From positions 157,092-221,091 of the forward strand of contig NZ_VCMV01000021.1 in assembly GCF_008757455.1 (NCBI RefSeq): a stretch of 64,000 nucleotides of DNA, written 5' to 3'. This stretch comes from Microvirga brassicacearum (GTDB lineage Bacteria > Pseudomonadota > Alphaproteobacteria > Rhizobiales > Beijerinckiaceae). Made by a program: the position numbers and the translations under genes. How positions within the stretch are numbered: position 1 is the first letter of the stretch; every line of letters starts with the position of its first letter. The notes beneath the pieces were generated by a model. That model searched no databases and was not told where the DNA came from. It worked only from the letters and a program-made list of their open reading frames with translations. Positions 52,296 through 61,079 of this stretch are shown here, piece after piece.

Positions 52296-53411
52296 CTAGC
52301 CAACCCTGACCGCCACCCGATGCATCACGTTGCAGCCATAGCCGTTGGGGTTCCAATTGGCGGCGCGGAAGGGTTGCGACCGCCCTCGCGTATCCGTCGC
52401 GCGGACATGAACCTCATAAAAACCATCGCTCGCCAGCGGCAGGTCGGCGCGCCACCGCGTCCAGTCATAACGGTTGCGGGGCGGCGTAAGTGTCGCGGCG
52501 ATCCAGGTCGCGCCGCCATCGACGGTGACCTCGACCTTGCTGACGCCGTCGTCGCCGGCCCAGGCGGCGCCGCGAAGATCGAGCAAGCGTGTGCCCGCAG
52601 AGTACACGGCGCCGTCGGCCGGGCAGGACACGATGCTGCGGACCGGCATCGATTCGAGAATTTGCGACGGGATGTCGCCGACCTCCTCGCCCGGCGCGAC
52701 CGGCTGAACGGGGACGCGGTAGGACAGGCCGGTCATGCCCGGCCCGTCATGTTCGCGGTCGCGGATCCAGATGCGGGTGAGCCATTTCTGGCTGAGCGAG
52801 CCCGGCCAGCCGGGAACAACCAGCCGCAAGGGACCGCCATGCAGAAACGGCAGCGCCTCGCCGTTCATCGCGAATGCCAGCAACGTGTGCTCGTCCAGGG
52901 CCTTGGCCAAGGGCATGCCGCGGGAGATGGAAGGCTTGCCGGCATCGCCGTGCTTGTCCGGATCGGCGCCGTAATGCGCGGTGTGCGAAGCGCTCGCCTT
53001 GAGGCCTGCCGCCGTCAGCACGTCGGCAAGCGATATTCCTGTCCATTCGGCGCAACCGACGCCGCCATTGGTCCATGGATTGCCCTCCGCCTGCGGCGCG
53101 AAGAACGAACGCCCGTTGCCGCCGCATTCCAGCACCATCCGGAAGGTCTTGGTCTCGAACCGGTTCTTGAGATCGGCCACGCTGAGACGAAGCGCCTGTT
53201 CGACTTCGCCGTCGATGACGAAGGTCCAGGACTCGGCGTCCCCGGCGGGCTGAGGGAGCAGGCCGTTATTGCGGATGAAGAAGCGGGCGGCCGGCGTCGT
53301 CTCGTCGTCGAGCAGGTCTTCCGGTGTCTCAGCAACCAGCGGCGTCTCGCCCAGAACCGCGAGGCGGTCCTTGCCGTGGGGTCGAAGAAGGGGGTGCGGA
53401 AGGTCTGTCAT
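52296..53411 (-). CDS. Sulfite-oxidase-like molybdopterin protein without export signal
   Basis: This 371-residue protein has the sulfite oxidase fold: VLECGGNGRSFFAPQ with the cofactor-binding cysteine C96, GGVGCAEWTGISLADVL, FLHGGPLRLVVPGWPG and, at the C-terminus, the dimerisation domain VSKVEVTVDGGATW and WNPNGYGCNVMHRVAVRVG. The molybdenum cofactor would be bound by the N-terminal part. The N-terminus (MTDLPHPLLRPHGKDRL) lacks any Tat or Sec signal, unlike most bacterial family members, so it may be cytoplasmic or exported with a partner. No cytochrome subunit gene is adjacent. Confidence 0.88.
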   Translation of the reverse strand: MTDLPHPLLRPHGKDRLAVLGETPLVAETPEDLLDDETTPAARFFIRNNGLLPQPAGDAESWTFVIDGEVEQALRLSVADLKNRFETKTFRMVLECGGNGRSFFAPQAEGNPWTNGGVGCAEWTGISLADVLTAAGLKASASHTAHYGADPDKHGDAGKPSISRGMPLAKALDEHTLLAFAMNGEALPFLHGGPLRLVVPGWPGSLSQKWLTRIWIRDREHDGPGMTGLSYRVPVQPVAPGEEVGDIPSQILESMPVRSIVSCPADGAVYSAGTRLLDLRGAAWAGDDGVSKVEVTVDGGATWIAATLTPPRNRYDWTRWRADLPLASDGFYEVHVRATDTRGRSQPFRAANWNPNGYGCNVMHRVAVRVG

Positions 53412-53546
53412 CGGTCACATGTCCTTTTGGCAGCGCGACGTGTGGCGGCGGAACAATTTAAGCGAAGCCGTTTTGTCCCGATACTCCGCTGTCTTTCGGG
53501 AGGCATCCGGCCCCTCGCGACAGCAACTGGCGCTGGAGTTTGAACC

Positions 53547-53873
53547 ATGCGACGCCTTGCTCTCACTACGGTGGCTTCCCTCGCCGTGTGTTCCGCCCTC
53601 TCGGTCGCGGCCGAGGCGCAGGACCGCCCGCTCGTGCTGCGGGTGCAGCCCCGCTCGTTCCTCGATCCGGGCAACGTGGCCCCCGTCGGGTCCATGAATC
53701 GCTACGTGACGTCCGGACAGATGTCGATCGTATCGTCGCCGCCCTGGAACAACAACGAACGTCTCGGCGGAGCGAGCGTTCTGCCCGATCCGATCGGCGG
53801 CCCGTTCGTCGGCGCGCGCAATCCCTTCCCGCCGATTCCCTTCGAGGTGGAATCGACTGGTTCGGTCAGGTAG
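53547..53873 (+). CDS. Small secreted protein, hypothetical
   Basis: This 108-residue protein has a clear signal peptide (ALTTVASLAVCSALSVAAEAQ, about residues 5-25) and a mature part rich in proline, serine and asparagine (FLDPGNVAPVGSMNRYV and NPFPPIPFEVES). ATG 53547 follows GGAG. No family is recognised. It stands alone between convergent leuB and divergent genes; its codon use matches the neighbours. Export to the periplasm is likely. Confidence 0.75.
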   Translation: MRRLALTTVASLAVCSALSVAAEAQDRPLVLRVQPRSFLDPGNVAPVGSMNRYVTSGQMSIVSSPPWNNNERLGGASVLPDPIGGPFVGARNPFPPIPFEVESTGSVR

Positions 53874-53909
53874 CGACGAGCAGGGCCGCGAGTGCGATTT
53901 CGTAGCCCT

Positions 53910-53929
53910 GACGCTCCTATCGGAGCGTC
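53910..53929. promoter_or_regulatory. Hairpin overlapping the leuB stop codon
   Basis: GACGCTCC (53910-53917) pairs perfectly with GGAGCGTC (53922-53929) with a TATC loop, placing the leuB TAG stop in and beside the loop. No T-run follows on either strand. Confidence 0.45.
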
Positions 53930-55023
53930 TCCAGTTCGCGGACGATCGCGTCGCCCACATCCTGCGTGCCGACCGCATTCGCGCCGGGAGCCGCGATATC
54001 TTTTGTGCGCGTGCCCGAGGCCAGCACGTTGGCGATCGCCTTGTCGAGGCGGTCCGCTTCCTCGATGAGGCCGAACGAATAGCGCAAAGCCATCCCGAAC
54101 GAGCCGATCATCGCGATGGGATTGGCCAGGCCCTTGCCGGCAATGTCGGGCGCGGAGCCGTGGACGGGCTCATAGAGCGCCTTGCGCTTGCCGGTCTTGG
54201 GGTCCTCGGCGCCGAGCGAGGCTGACGGCAGCATCCCGAGCGAGCCGGTCAGCATCGCGCCGATATCCGACAGGATGTCGCCAAACAGGTTATCGGTGAC
54301 GATGACGTCGAATTGCTTCGGGTTGCGCACGAGCTGCATGGCGGCGTTGTCGGCCAGCACATGCTCGAGTTCGACATCGGCGTATTCGGCTTTGTGGATT
54401 TTCGACACCACCTGTCGCCAGAGCACGCCCGTCTTCATGACGTTGCTTTTCTCGGCCGACGAGACCTTGTTGCGGCGGGTCTTCGCCATCTCGAATGCGA
54501 CCCGCGTGATGCGCTCGATCTCGCCCGTGGTATAGACCTGCGTATCGACCGCGCGCTGCGAACCGTCTTCCAGCGTCACCAGTTCCTTCGGCTCGCCGAA
54601 ATAGACGCCGCCGGTGAGTTCGCGCACGATCACGATGTCGAGCCCTTCGACGATCTCGCGCTTGAGCGACGAGGCATCGGCCAGCGCCGGATAGCATATC
54701 GCCGGGCGGATATTGGCGAACAGACCGAGATCCTTGCGCAGGCGCAGCAGGCCAGCCTCGGGCCGCACGTTGTAGGGCACCGCATCCCATTTCGGCCCGC
54801 CGACCGCGCCGAACAGGACCGCGTCCGCATCCTGCGCGCGCTGCATGGCGGCGTCGGTCACCGCAACCTTGTGGGCATCATAGGCCGCGCCGCCGACGAG
54901 ATCCGTCTCGGTCTCGAAACCGATGCCGCTTTTGCGGAACCAGCTCACGATCTTCTCGACCTCGCGCATGACCTCGGGACCGATCCCGTCGCCGGGGAGA
55001 AGGAGAAGCTTGTGCGTTGCCAT
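53917..55023 (-). CDS. leuB: 3-isopropylmalate dehydrogenase
   Basis: This 368-residue enzyme has [62 protein letters not shown] and the C-terminal [20 protein letters not shown] and the NAD-binding aspartate motifs. It oxidatively decarboxylates 3-isopropylmalate in leucine synthesis in the cytoplasm. ATG 55023 is preceded by GGAAAT. leuD (56448) and leuC (61854) follow in the same strand but with unrelated genes between them, as is usual in Hyphomicrobiales. Confidence 0.97.
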   Translation of the reverse strand: MATHKLLLLPGDGIGPEVMREVEKIVSWFRKSGIGFETETDLVGGAAYDAHKVAVTDAAMQRAQDADAVLFGAVGGPKWDAVPYNVRPEAGLLRLRKDLGLFANIRPAICYPALADASSLKREIVEGLDIVIVRELTGGVYFGEPKELVTLEDGSQRAVDTQVYTTGEIERITRVAFEMAKTRRNKVSSAEKSNVMKTGVLWRQVVSKIHKAEYADVELEHVLADNAAMQLVRNPKQFDVIVTDNLFGDILSDIGAMLTGSLGMLPSASLGAEDPKTGKRKALYEPVHGSAPDIAGKGLANPIAMIGSFGMALRYSFGLIEEADRLDKAIANVLASGTRTKDIAAPGANAVGTQDVGDAIVRELETLR

Positions 55024-55172
55024 GATAAGATTTCCCTGATCGCGGATGCGCCATCGCATGGCGCCAAAGACATGGATGGTCGGGACGGGCCCGACCATGA
55101 CGACAGGGGTTTAGGCGCGAGGGCCCATGCTTGGCAAGGCTTTGTGGTTGGGCAAAGGGTACTCCGGGGCGA

Positions 55173-56363
55173 TCAGCTCCGCAGCGCCTCCAGCACCTTG
55201 CCGCCCGGCCGGCCGCGCTGCTCGAGGCCGATGCGGCGTTCGATATCCTTGATGGCCTCGCGAGTCTTGGAGCCGACCTTGCCGTCGGGCTCGCCCACAT
55301 CGTAGCCGCGGGCGGTGAGAAGCCGCTGCAACTCGCGGCGCTCGGCGCGCGACAGGGGCGGGTCGTCGGTGGGCCAGGCGGTGCGGATGCCCGGCAGGCC
55401 CTTGAGCCGATCGCCCAGGAGCGCGATGGCGAGGCCGTAGGATTCGGCGGCGTTATAGGAATAGACCGCGTCGAAATTCTTGGTGACGATGAAGGCGGGC
55501 CCGTTCAGGCCCGCCGGGATGAGCACCGCCGCCGCGTAATCGCCCGAGAGGGGGCGTCCGTCGACGCGGGTCACGCCCATGGCGGCCCAGGATGAGAGCG
55601 CCCGCTTTTTTTTGCGGCCGGCGAGCGATGCGCTGAAATCCGACGGCAGGCGCACCTCGTAGCCCCATGGCAGACCGTTGGTCCAACCGGCCTTCTTCAG
55701 GAAATTCGCTGTCGACGCGACGGCGTCCGGCACGGAGCTGACCACATCGCGGCGGCCGTCGCCGTCGCCATCGACCGCGAGGCGCTGGAAGGTCGAGGGC
55801 ATGAACTGGGTGTGGCCGAAGGCGCCGGCCCAGGACCCTTGCAGCAGACCCGGATCGATATCGCCGTCCTGCACGATCTTCAGCGTCGCCATCAACTCGC
55901 CGGTAAAATAGGCCTGACGGCGCGGCGCGTAGCAGGAGAGCGTCGCGAGCGATTGCACCAGCGGGCGGTCACCGAAATTCTTGCCGAAATCCGACTCGAC
56001 GCCCCAGACGCCGGCGATCACGTAGCGATCGACTCCAAAGCGCGCCTCCGCATTGGCCAGGGCCTTGCCCCATTGCCGCATGGCGCCGGCGCCGTCCTGC
56101 ACGCGCTGGTCGTCGACGAGGGCCGAGAGATAATCCCAGATCTCGGTCTTGAACTCCGGCTGGCTGTTCATGAGTTCGAGGATCTTGAGATCGGGCTGGA
56201 TGCCGCGGGTGGCGGTATCGAAGGCCTGTCCCGAGATGCCCTTCGCGGCCGCCTGGCTGCGCAGTCCGGAGAGGCAGGAACGGAAATCGGCCTGGGCGGA
56301 TGCCGGCAACGCCGCAGCCACACCAGTCATCGCAAGGACAGCGAGAGCAAGATGACGAATCAT
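55173..56363 (-). CDS. Lytic murein transglycosylase (MltB-type) with peptidoglycan-binding domain
   Basis: This 396-residue protein has a signal peptide (residues 1-24; LALAVLAMTGVAAALPASAQA). The lytic transglycosylase domain has the catalytic glutamate E123 in GVWGVESDFGKNFGD, then FGHTQFMPSTFQRLAVDGDG with calcium-binding aspartates. The C-terminus (about 330-396) is a peptidoglycan-binding domain: LSRAERRELQRLLTARGYDV and GKVGSKTREAIKDIE. It cleaves the glycan strand in the periplasm. I chose ATG 56363, whose ribosome site is close; an ATG at 56402 is possible. Confidence 0.92.
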   Translation of the reverse strand: MIRHLALAVLAMTGVAAALPASAQADFRSCLSGLRSQAAAKGISGQAFDTATRGIQPDLKILELMNSQPEFKTEIWDYLSALVDDQRVQDGAGAMRQWGKALANAEARFGVDRYVIAGVWGVESDFGKNFGDRPLVQSLATLSCYAPRRQAYFTGELMATLKIVQDGDIDPGLLQGSWAGAFGHTQFMPSTFQRLAVDGDGDGRRDVVSSVPDAVASTANFLKKAGWTNGLPWGYEVRLPSDFSASLAGRKKKRALSSWAAMGVTRVDGRPLSGDYAAAVLIPAGLNGPAFIVTKNFDAVYSYNAAESYGLAIALLGDRLKGLPGIRTAWPTDDPPLSRAERRELQRLLTARGYDVGEPDGKVGSKTREAIKDIERRIGLEQRGRPGGKVLEALRS

Positions 56364-56447
56364 GCTCCCGATTGTGCGACCAATTTGGTTAATATTGGGC
56401 AAAGCCCGAAAAATCGAACCGCTTCGTCGTCAGGCCGGGCTTTCTCC

Positions 56448-57050
56448 TCAGACCCAGGCGCGCTCGTTCAGCTTGTTCTCGAACGTGTCGATGGCGACGC
56501 CCTTCTGCATCGTGAGGCCGATGCCGTCGAGACCGTTGAGCAGGCAGTGCTTGCGGAACGGATCGATATCGAACGTCACCGAACCGCCATCCGGCCCGCG
56601 AATTTCCTGTTTTTCCAGATCGACCGTCAGGGTCGCGTTGGCGCCGCGCTCGGCGTCGTCGAACAGCTTCTCGAGATCCTCGGGCGAGACCACGATGGGC
56701 AGAATGCCGTTCTGGAAGCAGTTATTGTAGAAAATGTCGGCGAAGCCGGTCGAGATCACGCAGCGGATCCCGAAATCGAGCAGGGCCCAGGGCGCATGCT
56801 CGCGCGACGAGCCGCATCCGAAATTATCGCCCGCCACCAGAATCTCGGCCTTGCGATAAGCCGGCTGGTTGAGCACGAAATCGGGATTCTCGGAGCCGTC
56901 GTCCCGGTAGCGCATTTCGGAGAAAAGACCGACGCCGAGGCCGGTGCGCTTGATGGTCTTCAGGTACTGCTTGGGAATGATCATGTCGGTATCGACATTG
57001 ATGATCCGCATCGGCGCCGCGACGCTCTCCAGCACAGTAAATTTGTCCAT
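56448..57050 (-). CDS. leuD: 3-isopropylmalate dehydratase small subunit
   Basis: This 200-residue protein has [39 protein letters not shown] and the substrate-loop part [22 protein letters not shown]. It forms heterodimers with LeuC (61854) and together they isomerise 2-isopropylmalate. ATG 57050 follows ATGTAGGG. Spacing to the next minus-strand gene (55173) is 84 bp. Upstream is the 310-bp repeat-bearing gap. Confidence 0.96.
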   Translation of the reverse strand: MDKFTVLESVAAPMRIINVDTDMIIPKQYLKTIKRTGLGVGLFSEMRYRDDGSENPDFVLNQPAYRKAEILVAGDNFGCGSSREHAPWALLDFGIRCVISTGFADIFYNNCFQNGILPIVVSPEDLEKLFDDAERGANATLTVDLEKQEIRGPDGGSVTFDIDPFRKHCLLNGLDGIGLTMQKGVAIDTFENKLNERAWV

Positions 57051-57185
57051 CGCCCTACATCCTCAAACCGATGCGCAACCTGCCGCGCGAAGCGTCTTAT
57101 CAAAGCCTTCCGCCGAGCACTAGTGTTTGATGAAACGAGTCGGATGCGGCGCTTGCACTCCTCGCCTCATCTCTTGGACTCCCCA

Positions 57186-57286
57186 CCTCGTCCTGAGGAG
57201 CCGCAAAGCGGCGTCTCGAAGGATCCTCCAGTAATCCCTGGAAACGCCCCGCCCTTCGAGGCGGGCTTCGCCCTCCTCAGGTGAGG
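57186..57286. repeat. Extragenic inverted repeat of a Hyphomicrobiales-type family
   Basis: In the 310-bp gap 57051-57360, CCTCGTCCTGAGG at the left and CCTCAGGTGAGG at the right, with inner GTCTCGAAGG/CCTTCGAGGC, form one long imperfect hairpin of about 100 bp. This CCTC-TCCTGAGGAGCC...GTCTCGAAGGAT type is common between genes of Bradyrhizobium-like bacteria. A short relic (GGTGTCTCGAAGGACGATG) is at 61827-61845. The rest of the gap holds no gene. Confidence 0.6.
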
Positions 57287-57360
57287 CTTGGGGTGAAGCT
57301 CCTGTGGTACTGCCCTTGCGGAAAAACGTGCTACACGAGACAAGATTCCGGGGGGACATC

Positions 57361-57519
57361 ATGGATCAACTGGCACTCTTTCTGTTGTTCGGCGCCGCCA
57401 TGCTGGTCGCCTGGATAGGCTTGCGCCGAATGGCCATCGGGCTCTTCTGCCTCGCTGTCGTGCTCACGGTCGCGGATTACCTGCACCACGCCACCGACAC
57501 GCTGAATCTCTCGTTCTGA
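57361..57519 (+). CDS. Small hydrophobic protein resembling DUF5993
   Basis: This 52-residue protein is almost entirely two membrane segments (LALFLLFGAAMLVAWIGL and AIGLFCLAVVLTVADYL), followed by HHATDTLNLSF. ATG 57361 follows GGGGGG. It lies 13 bp before the DsbB-like gene and is co-transcribed. Small proteins of this form are often encoded next to dsbB; the name DUF5993 is my recollection, not a search result. It may stabilise or assist the oxidase. Confidence 0.75.
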   Translation: MDQLALFLLFGAAMLVAWIGLRRMAIGLFCLAVVLTVADYLHHATDTLNLSF

Positions 57520-57532
57520 GGCCCTGGGGAAC

Positions 57533-58075
57533 ATGCTGACGCCGCGCTCCGCCGTGACCCTGAATGCGCTCGGCCTTTATGCCATCGCGCTGCTCCTGCT
57601 CGCCGCCTTCGTGTTCCAGTTCATGCTGCACGAACTTCCCTGTCCGCTCTGCCTGCTGCAGCGCGTCGCTTTCGCGGCGCTCGCCATGGGGCCGGTGCTC
57701 AACCTGCGCTATGGGCCGCGGGCCAGCCATTACGCGCTTTCGCTGATTGCTGCCGTCATGGGCGCCGGAATTGCGATGCGCCAGGTGCTGCTTCACATCA
57801 TGCCGGGCGATCCCGGCTATGGCTCGGCGATCTTCGGCTATCATTATTACACGTGGGCGCTCGTGTGTTTCGTCGTCGCGATCGTACTGATCGCCGTGGT
57901 GCTTTTGTCCGACCGGCAGTTCGACAGCCGCGAGAGGCCGATTCTCGGACCTTTCGAGAAAGGCGCATTTTGGCTCGTCGTCGCGGTGATTGCAGTCAAT
58001 GCGCTCAACGTCTTCGTCGAATGCGGCGGCAATGTCTGCCCGGATAATCCGACGACCTATCTGTTGCTGCCGTAG
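57533..58075 (+). CDS. Disulfide bond formation protein B family (DsbB/DsbI)
   Basis: This 180-residue inner-membrane protein has about five hydrophobic segments and the quinone-linked CPLC motif (C37, C40) near the first periplasmic loop. A second cysteine pair is in ECGGNVCPDNP (C164, C169). This differs from the E. coli DsbB spacing and resembles the DsbI/'disulfide bond formation protein B' branch. It reoxidises a DsbA-like protein and passes electrons to quinone. No dsbA is in the window. Confidence 0.88.
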   Translation: MLTPRSAVTLNALGLYAIALLLLAAFVFQFMLHELPCPLCLLQRVAFAALAMGPVLNLRYGPRASHYALSLIAAVMGAGIAMRQVLLHIMPGDPGYGSAIFGYHYYTWALVCFVVAIVLIAVVLLSDRQFDSRERPILGPFEKGAFWLVVAVIAVNALNVFVECGGNVCPDNPTTYLLLP

Positions 58076-58101
58076 CCGACGGGCCGCGCTCGAGGAACCA
58101 C

Positions 58102-58824
58102 ATGACGCACCCATCGGTGGAGCTCGCAGCTCGCAACAATGCGCTTTGGTGCGATGCCGTCTGCCGCGCTCATGGACGTCCCGGCGAGTTCCACGATACG
58201 CTCTGGTTCAACCGGTCGGGAACGCCCCCGTTCTATCCCGACGCGGTGACGCTCGCCGGTGCCAGTGCTGTTCCGGAGCAATGGCGCGCGCTGTCCGCCC
58301 TCGTAGAGCTTCCTCGCGACGGAGGCTGGGCGGTCAAGGACAGTTTTTCGAGCCTTGATCTGCGCGTACTCGGGTTCCGGCCCTTGTTCGATGCCGCCTG
58401 GATCGGACTGAAGCCTGCCCCCGAGTTCGCGCCCTTGCCGGCCGATTGCCGCCTCGCCGATATGCGCAACGAACCGGAATTGGCAGCCTGGGAATGCGCC
58501 TGGAAGGGTGAAAGCGAGCGCGACGGGCGCATCTTCAAACCTTCCCTTCTGTCGGAGCCCGGCATCATCTTCGTGGCCATCATCTCGGAAGAACGCCTCG
58601 TTGGCGGCGGCGTCTTGAACAAAGGAGCCGGCGTGGTCGGCCTCTCCAATCTGTTTGCCCGTGAGATCGAGATCGAGATCGTCTGGAGGAGCCTCGTCGC
58701 GCGCGCCGCAGAGGCATTTCCCGGCCTGCCTCTGGTCGGCTACGAACAGGAGCCCGATCTCACTGCGGCCCTTCGGTGCGGTTTTACACGGATCGGATCG
58801 CTGCGGATCTGGCACCGCTCCTGA
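58102..58824 (+). CDS. GNAT-like hypothetical protein
   Basis: This 240-residue protein starts at ATG 58102 after GAGG. The C-terminal half resembles a GNAT acetyltransferase without a strong acetyl-CoA loop: FVAIISEERLVGGGVLNKGAGVVGLSNLFA and ALRCGFTRIGSLRIWHRS. The N-terminal half (DTLWFNRSGTPPFYPDAVTL) is unrecognised. It overlaps 3' sequence with nothing and is followed by the MFS gene at 58905. I assign GNAT only as a probable fold. Confidence 0.65.
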   Translation: MTHPSVELAARNNALWCDAVCRAHGRPGEFHDTLWFNRSGTPPFYPDAVTLAGASAVPEQWRALSALVELPRDGGWAVKDSFSSLDLRVLGFRPLFDAAWIGLKPAPEFAPLPADCRLADMRNEPELAAWECAWKGESERDGRIFKPSLLSEPGIIFVAIISEERLVGGGVLNKGAGVVGLSNLFAREIEIEIVWRSLVARAAEAFPGLPLVGYEQEPDLTAALRCGFTRIGSLRIWHRS

Positions 58825-58904
58825 CACAGCGATCGCAAGAAACGGATAGCGCCCGGACTCCCGGCTCTTCCACAATGAAAACCCGCCATTGCCGGAATGC
58901 TCAC

Positions 58905-60212
58905 ATGACCTCGGACGCCGCGCGCCTGCCCTCGACCTTCATCCGCCTTGCCTGGTCCAACCTTGCGGCCCAATCCGCCGAACAGATCGCCCTTGCGGCG
59001 GCCGCCATCGTCGCCGTGCTCGCCCTCGGGGCGAACGAGGGCGAGATCGGCCTGCTCCAGATGGCATTGACGCTGCCTTATCTTTTGTTTGCCATCCCGG
59101 CGGGCCTCCTGGCCGATCGGATTTCCCGGCCGAAATTGATGGTGTGGGCGGAGGTGTCGCGCGCGGCAGCCTTGCTGGCGATCGTCGCGCTCGTGCAGGC
59201 AGGCCTCATCACGTGGCCGCTTCTGGCGCTCCTCGGCTCGATCGCCGCCTGCGGGACCGTCGCCTACAGCGTCGCCACGCCATCGTTCGTGCCGAGCCTC
59301 GTGCCCTCCGCCTTCCTCCCGACCGCCAATGCGCGCATCGAACTCGCCCGTACGCTCGCCTTCACCGGAGGGCCTGCCCTTGGGGGCATGCTCATCGGAT
59401 GGGCGGGCGCCGGTCCCGCTTTTGGAGCCGCCACCGGGCTCTCGATCGTCGCCGTGGTGCTGCTCGCCGGCCTGCGTGAGCCGCCCCGTCCGGCACCGAC
59501 CCATCGCCAGCCGCTTCGCGACATGATGGAGGGCGTCAGGTTCGTGGCGCGCCATTCCCTCCTGAGGCCGGTTCTGGTGACGCAGTTCGTCTTCAGCACC
59601 GCGTTTTTTCTCGTTCTCACGGTATTCGTGCCCTACGCGGTGCGTCATCTCGGACTGAGCGCTGCGGGTATCGGCCTGACGCTGGGCCTTTACGGCGCCG
59701 GCATGGTGACGGGCGCGCTCCTGGCACCACGCGTGATGGGGCGGCTGCCCTTCGGCATCGTGATCGGCATCGGCCCCATCGCCGGCCTGGTCGCCTCGCT
59801 CGTCATGGCGCTGACCATCTGGGTCCCGACGCCGACCTTGGCCGGGTTGAGCCTGTTTCTGTTCGGAATCGGTCCGATCCTGTGGGTCATCAGCACCACC
59901 ACGCTGAGGCAGGCAGTGACGCCGCGCGATCTTCTCGGCCGCGTCTCGGCCGTGAGCGTCCTCACGCAAGGCGCGCGCCCGCTCGGAGCCGCATTGGCCG
60001 CGCTCATCGGCGGGTTGTTCGGCGCCGAAGCTTGCCTGCTGCTGGCGGTGGCGGGGTTTGTCGCCCAGGCGCTGGTGATCTGGACCTCGCCCGCAATCGG
60101 GCTTGCCCGGCAGCCGGACATGATCACGGAACATGGAGTCGGGCACGGGACGCTCGACCATCCGAACACCACCGGGCGGGCATCGCGTCCACGAGAACCG
60201 GCAACATCGTAA
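58905..60212 (+). CDS. MFS transporter
   Basis: This 435-residue inner-membrane protein has 12 predicted hydrophobic segments, the motif A-like loop GLLADRISRPKLMVWAEV and a central cytoplasmic loop RFVARHSLLRPVLV. It looks like an enterobactin-exporter/EntS-type MFS protein. The C-terminal ~35 residues are hydrophilic. I chose ATG 58905; an ATG at 58875 is also possible. Substrate unknown; drug or siderophore export is only a family guess. Confidence 0.85.
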   Translation: MTSDAARLPSTFIRLAWSNLAAQSAEQIALAAAAIVAVLALGANEGEIGLLQMALTLPYLLFAIPAGLLADRISRPKLMVWAEVSRAAALLAIVALVQAGLITWPLLALLGSIAACGTVAYSVATPSFVPSLVPSAFLPTANARIELARTLAFTGGPALGGMLIGWAGAGPAFGAATGLSIVAVVLLAGLREPPRPAPTHRQPLRDMMEGVRFVARHSLLRPVLVTQFVFSTAFFLVLTVFVPYAVRHLGLSAAGIGLTLGLYGAGMVTGALLAPRVMGRLPFGIVIGIGPIAGLVASLVMALTIWVPTPTLAGLSLFLFGIGPILWVISTTTLRQAVTPRDLLGRVSAVSVLTQGARPLGAALAALIGGLFGAEACLLLAVAGFVAQALVIWTSPAIGLARQPDMITEHGVGHGTLDHPNTTGRASRPREPATS

Positions 60213-60227
60213 GCGTCGACGGAATCC

Positions 60228-61050
60228 TCATGCGCCCAAGGCTGGCGCTCGCGCGCCGAACTTCTCGCAAACTCCGGTCGCGAGCCGCCGATAGGCTCCT
60301 TCGATTTCCTCTGGAATGTCGACCGCGACGATAAATCCCCTGCCTTTGGGTCCATAGCCCTGCGGATCGTTTCGCAACCGCGGAATTTCGCCCATCAGCA
60401 GGGACAGGAAGCGGTTCATTGCCCATAATCCCGCGACATTCTCGACATCGAAGACAAGGCGATCACCTTGTTCTCTCACGCGCGGTGTGAAAGTGGGCCA
60501 ATTTAGGAAGCGAACCGAGGGCCGGTCGCGCCAGACGTGCCGGAAAGCAGCATCGGTGCGCCGCTGCATCGTCGGATCCTGAATTAACAGGATCCGTTGC
60601 GGCTCCAGACCCTGTGCATCAAGTGCGCGACGCGACAGACTCGCGTTCTCTCCACAATTCGATGAATCCGGTTCGACGATGATGCGCGCAGGATCCACGT
60701 CCCAGAACTCCACGGCAATATCCCTTAGGATCGCGGCTTCGGTTCGATCGGAAGTGGGAATATTTTTTGTAGGTCTTGTGCTCGCTCACCTCGTTGCAAA
60801 GCAGGTGGGTCGAGTGCCCGACGCCGCCCGAGATCAGGAGGTTCCGACAACGATCCTCGTTTAACAGCCGGAATGCGGTTTGAGCGGTATGCAACACGCT
60901 GTTTCCAGCAAGGATAATGCTATCGGCCGTCTCGGTTGGTAGCCCCGAGCATCCGGCCGACGACGAAAAATCACTCAGGGCGAGAAACCCCGCGATCGCG
61001 TTGATGGCCGCCACGTCGCTCGGGTCGAGCGCCTTGATTTCAGATCTCAT
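60228..61050 (-). pseudogene. ydcF: ydcF-like gene with a +1 frameshift in a run of six A
   Basis: The 5' part (60770-61050) encodes ALDPSDVAAINAIAGFLALS... up to HKTYK, and the 3' part (to 60228) encodes the rest in another frame, including EPDSSNCGENASLSRRALDAQ and GLWAMNRFLSLLMGEIPRLR. Both halves match E. coli YdcF (a DUF218/SAM-binding protein of 266 residues) in order and spacing. The break lies at a run of six A on the minus strand (T6 at 60764-60769); removing one A joins them into about 273 codons. It is either a true inactivation, an assembly error or a slippage site. Confidence 0.8.
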
Positions 61051-61079
61051 CTGCGAGATCCCTCCCTTCTCGCTGTGCT

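Noticed and set aside
58740..60161. A 473-codon minus-strand frame
   Set aside because: It is antisense to the MFS transporter and has the Arg/Asp/His-rich composition typical of shadow frames.
60228..61050. Programmed frameshift in ydcF
   Set aside because: The A-run invites it, but no conserved stimulatory structure or precedent in this family is known to me. I list it as a pseudogene or sequencing error first.
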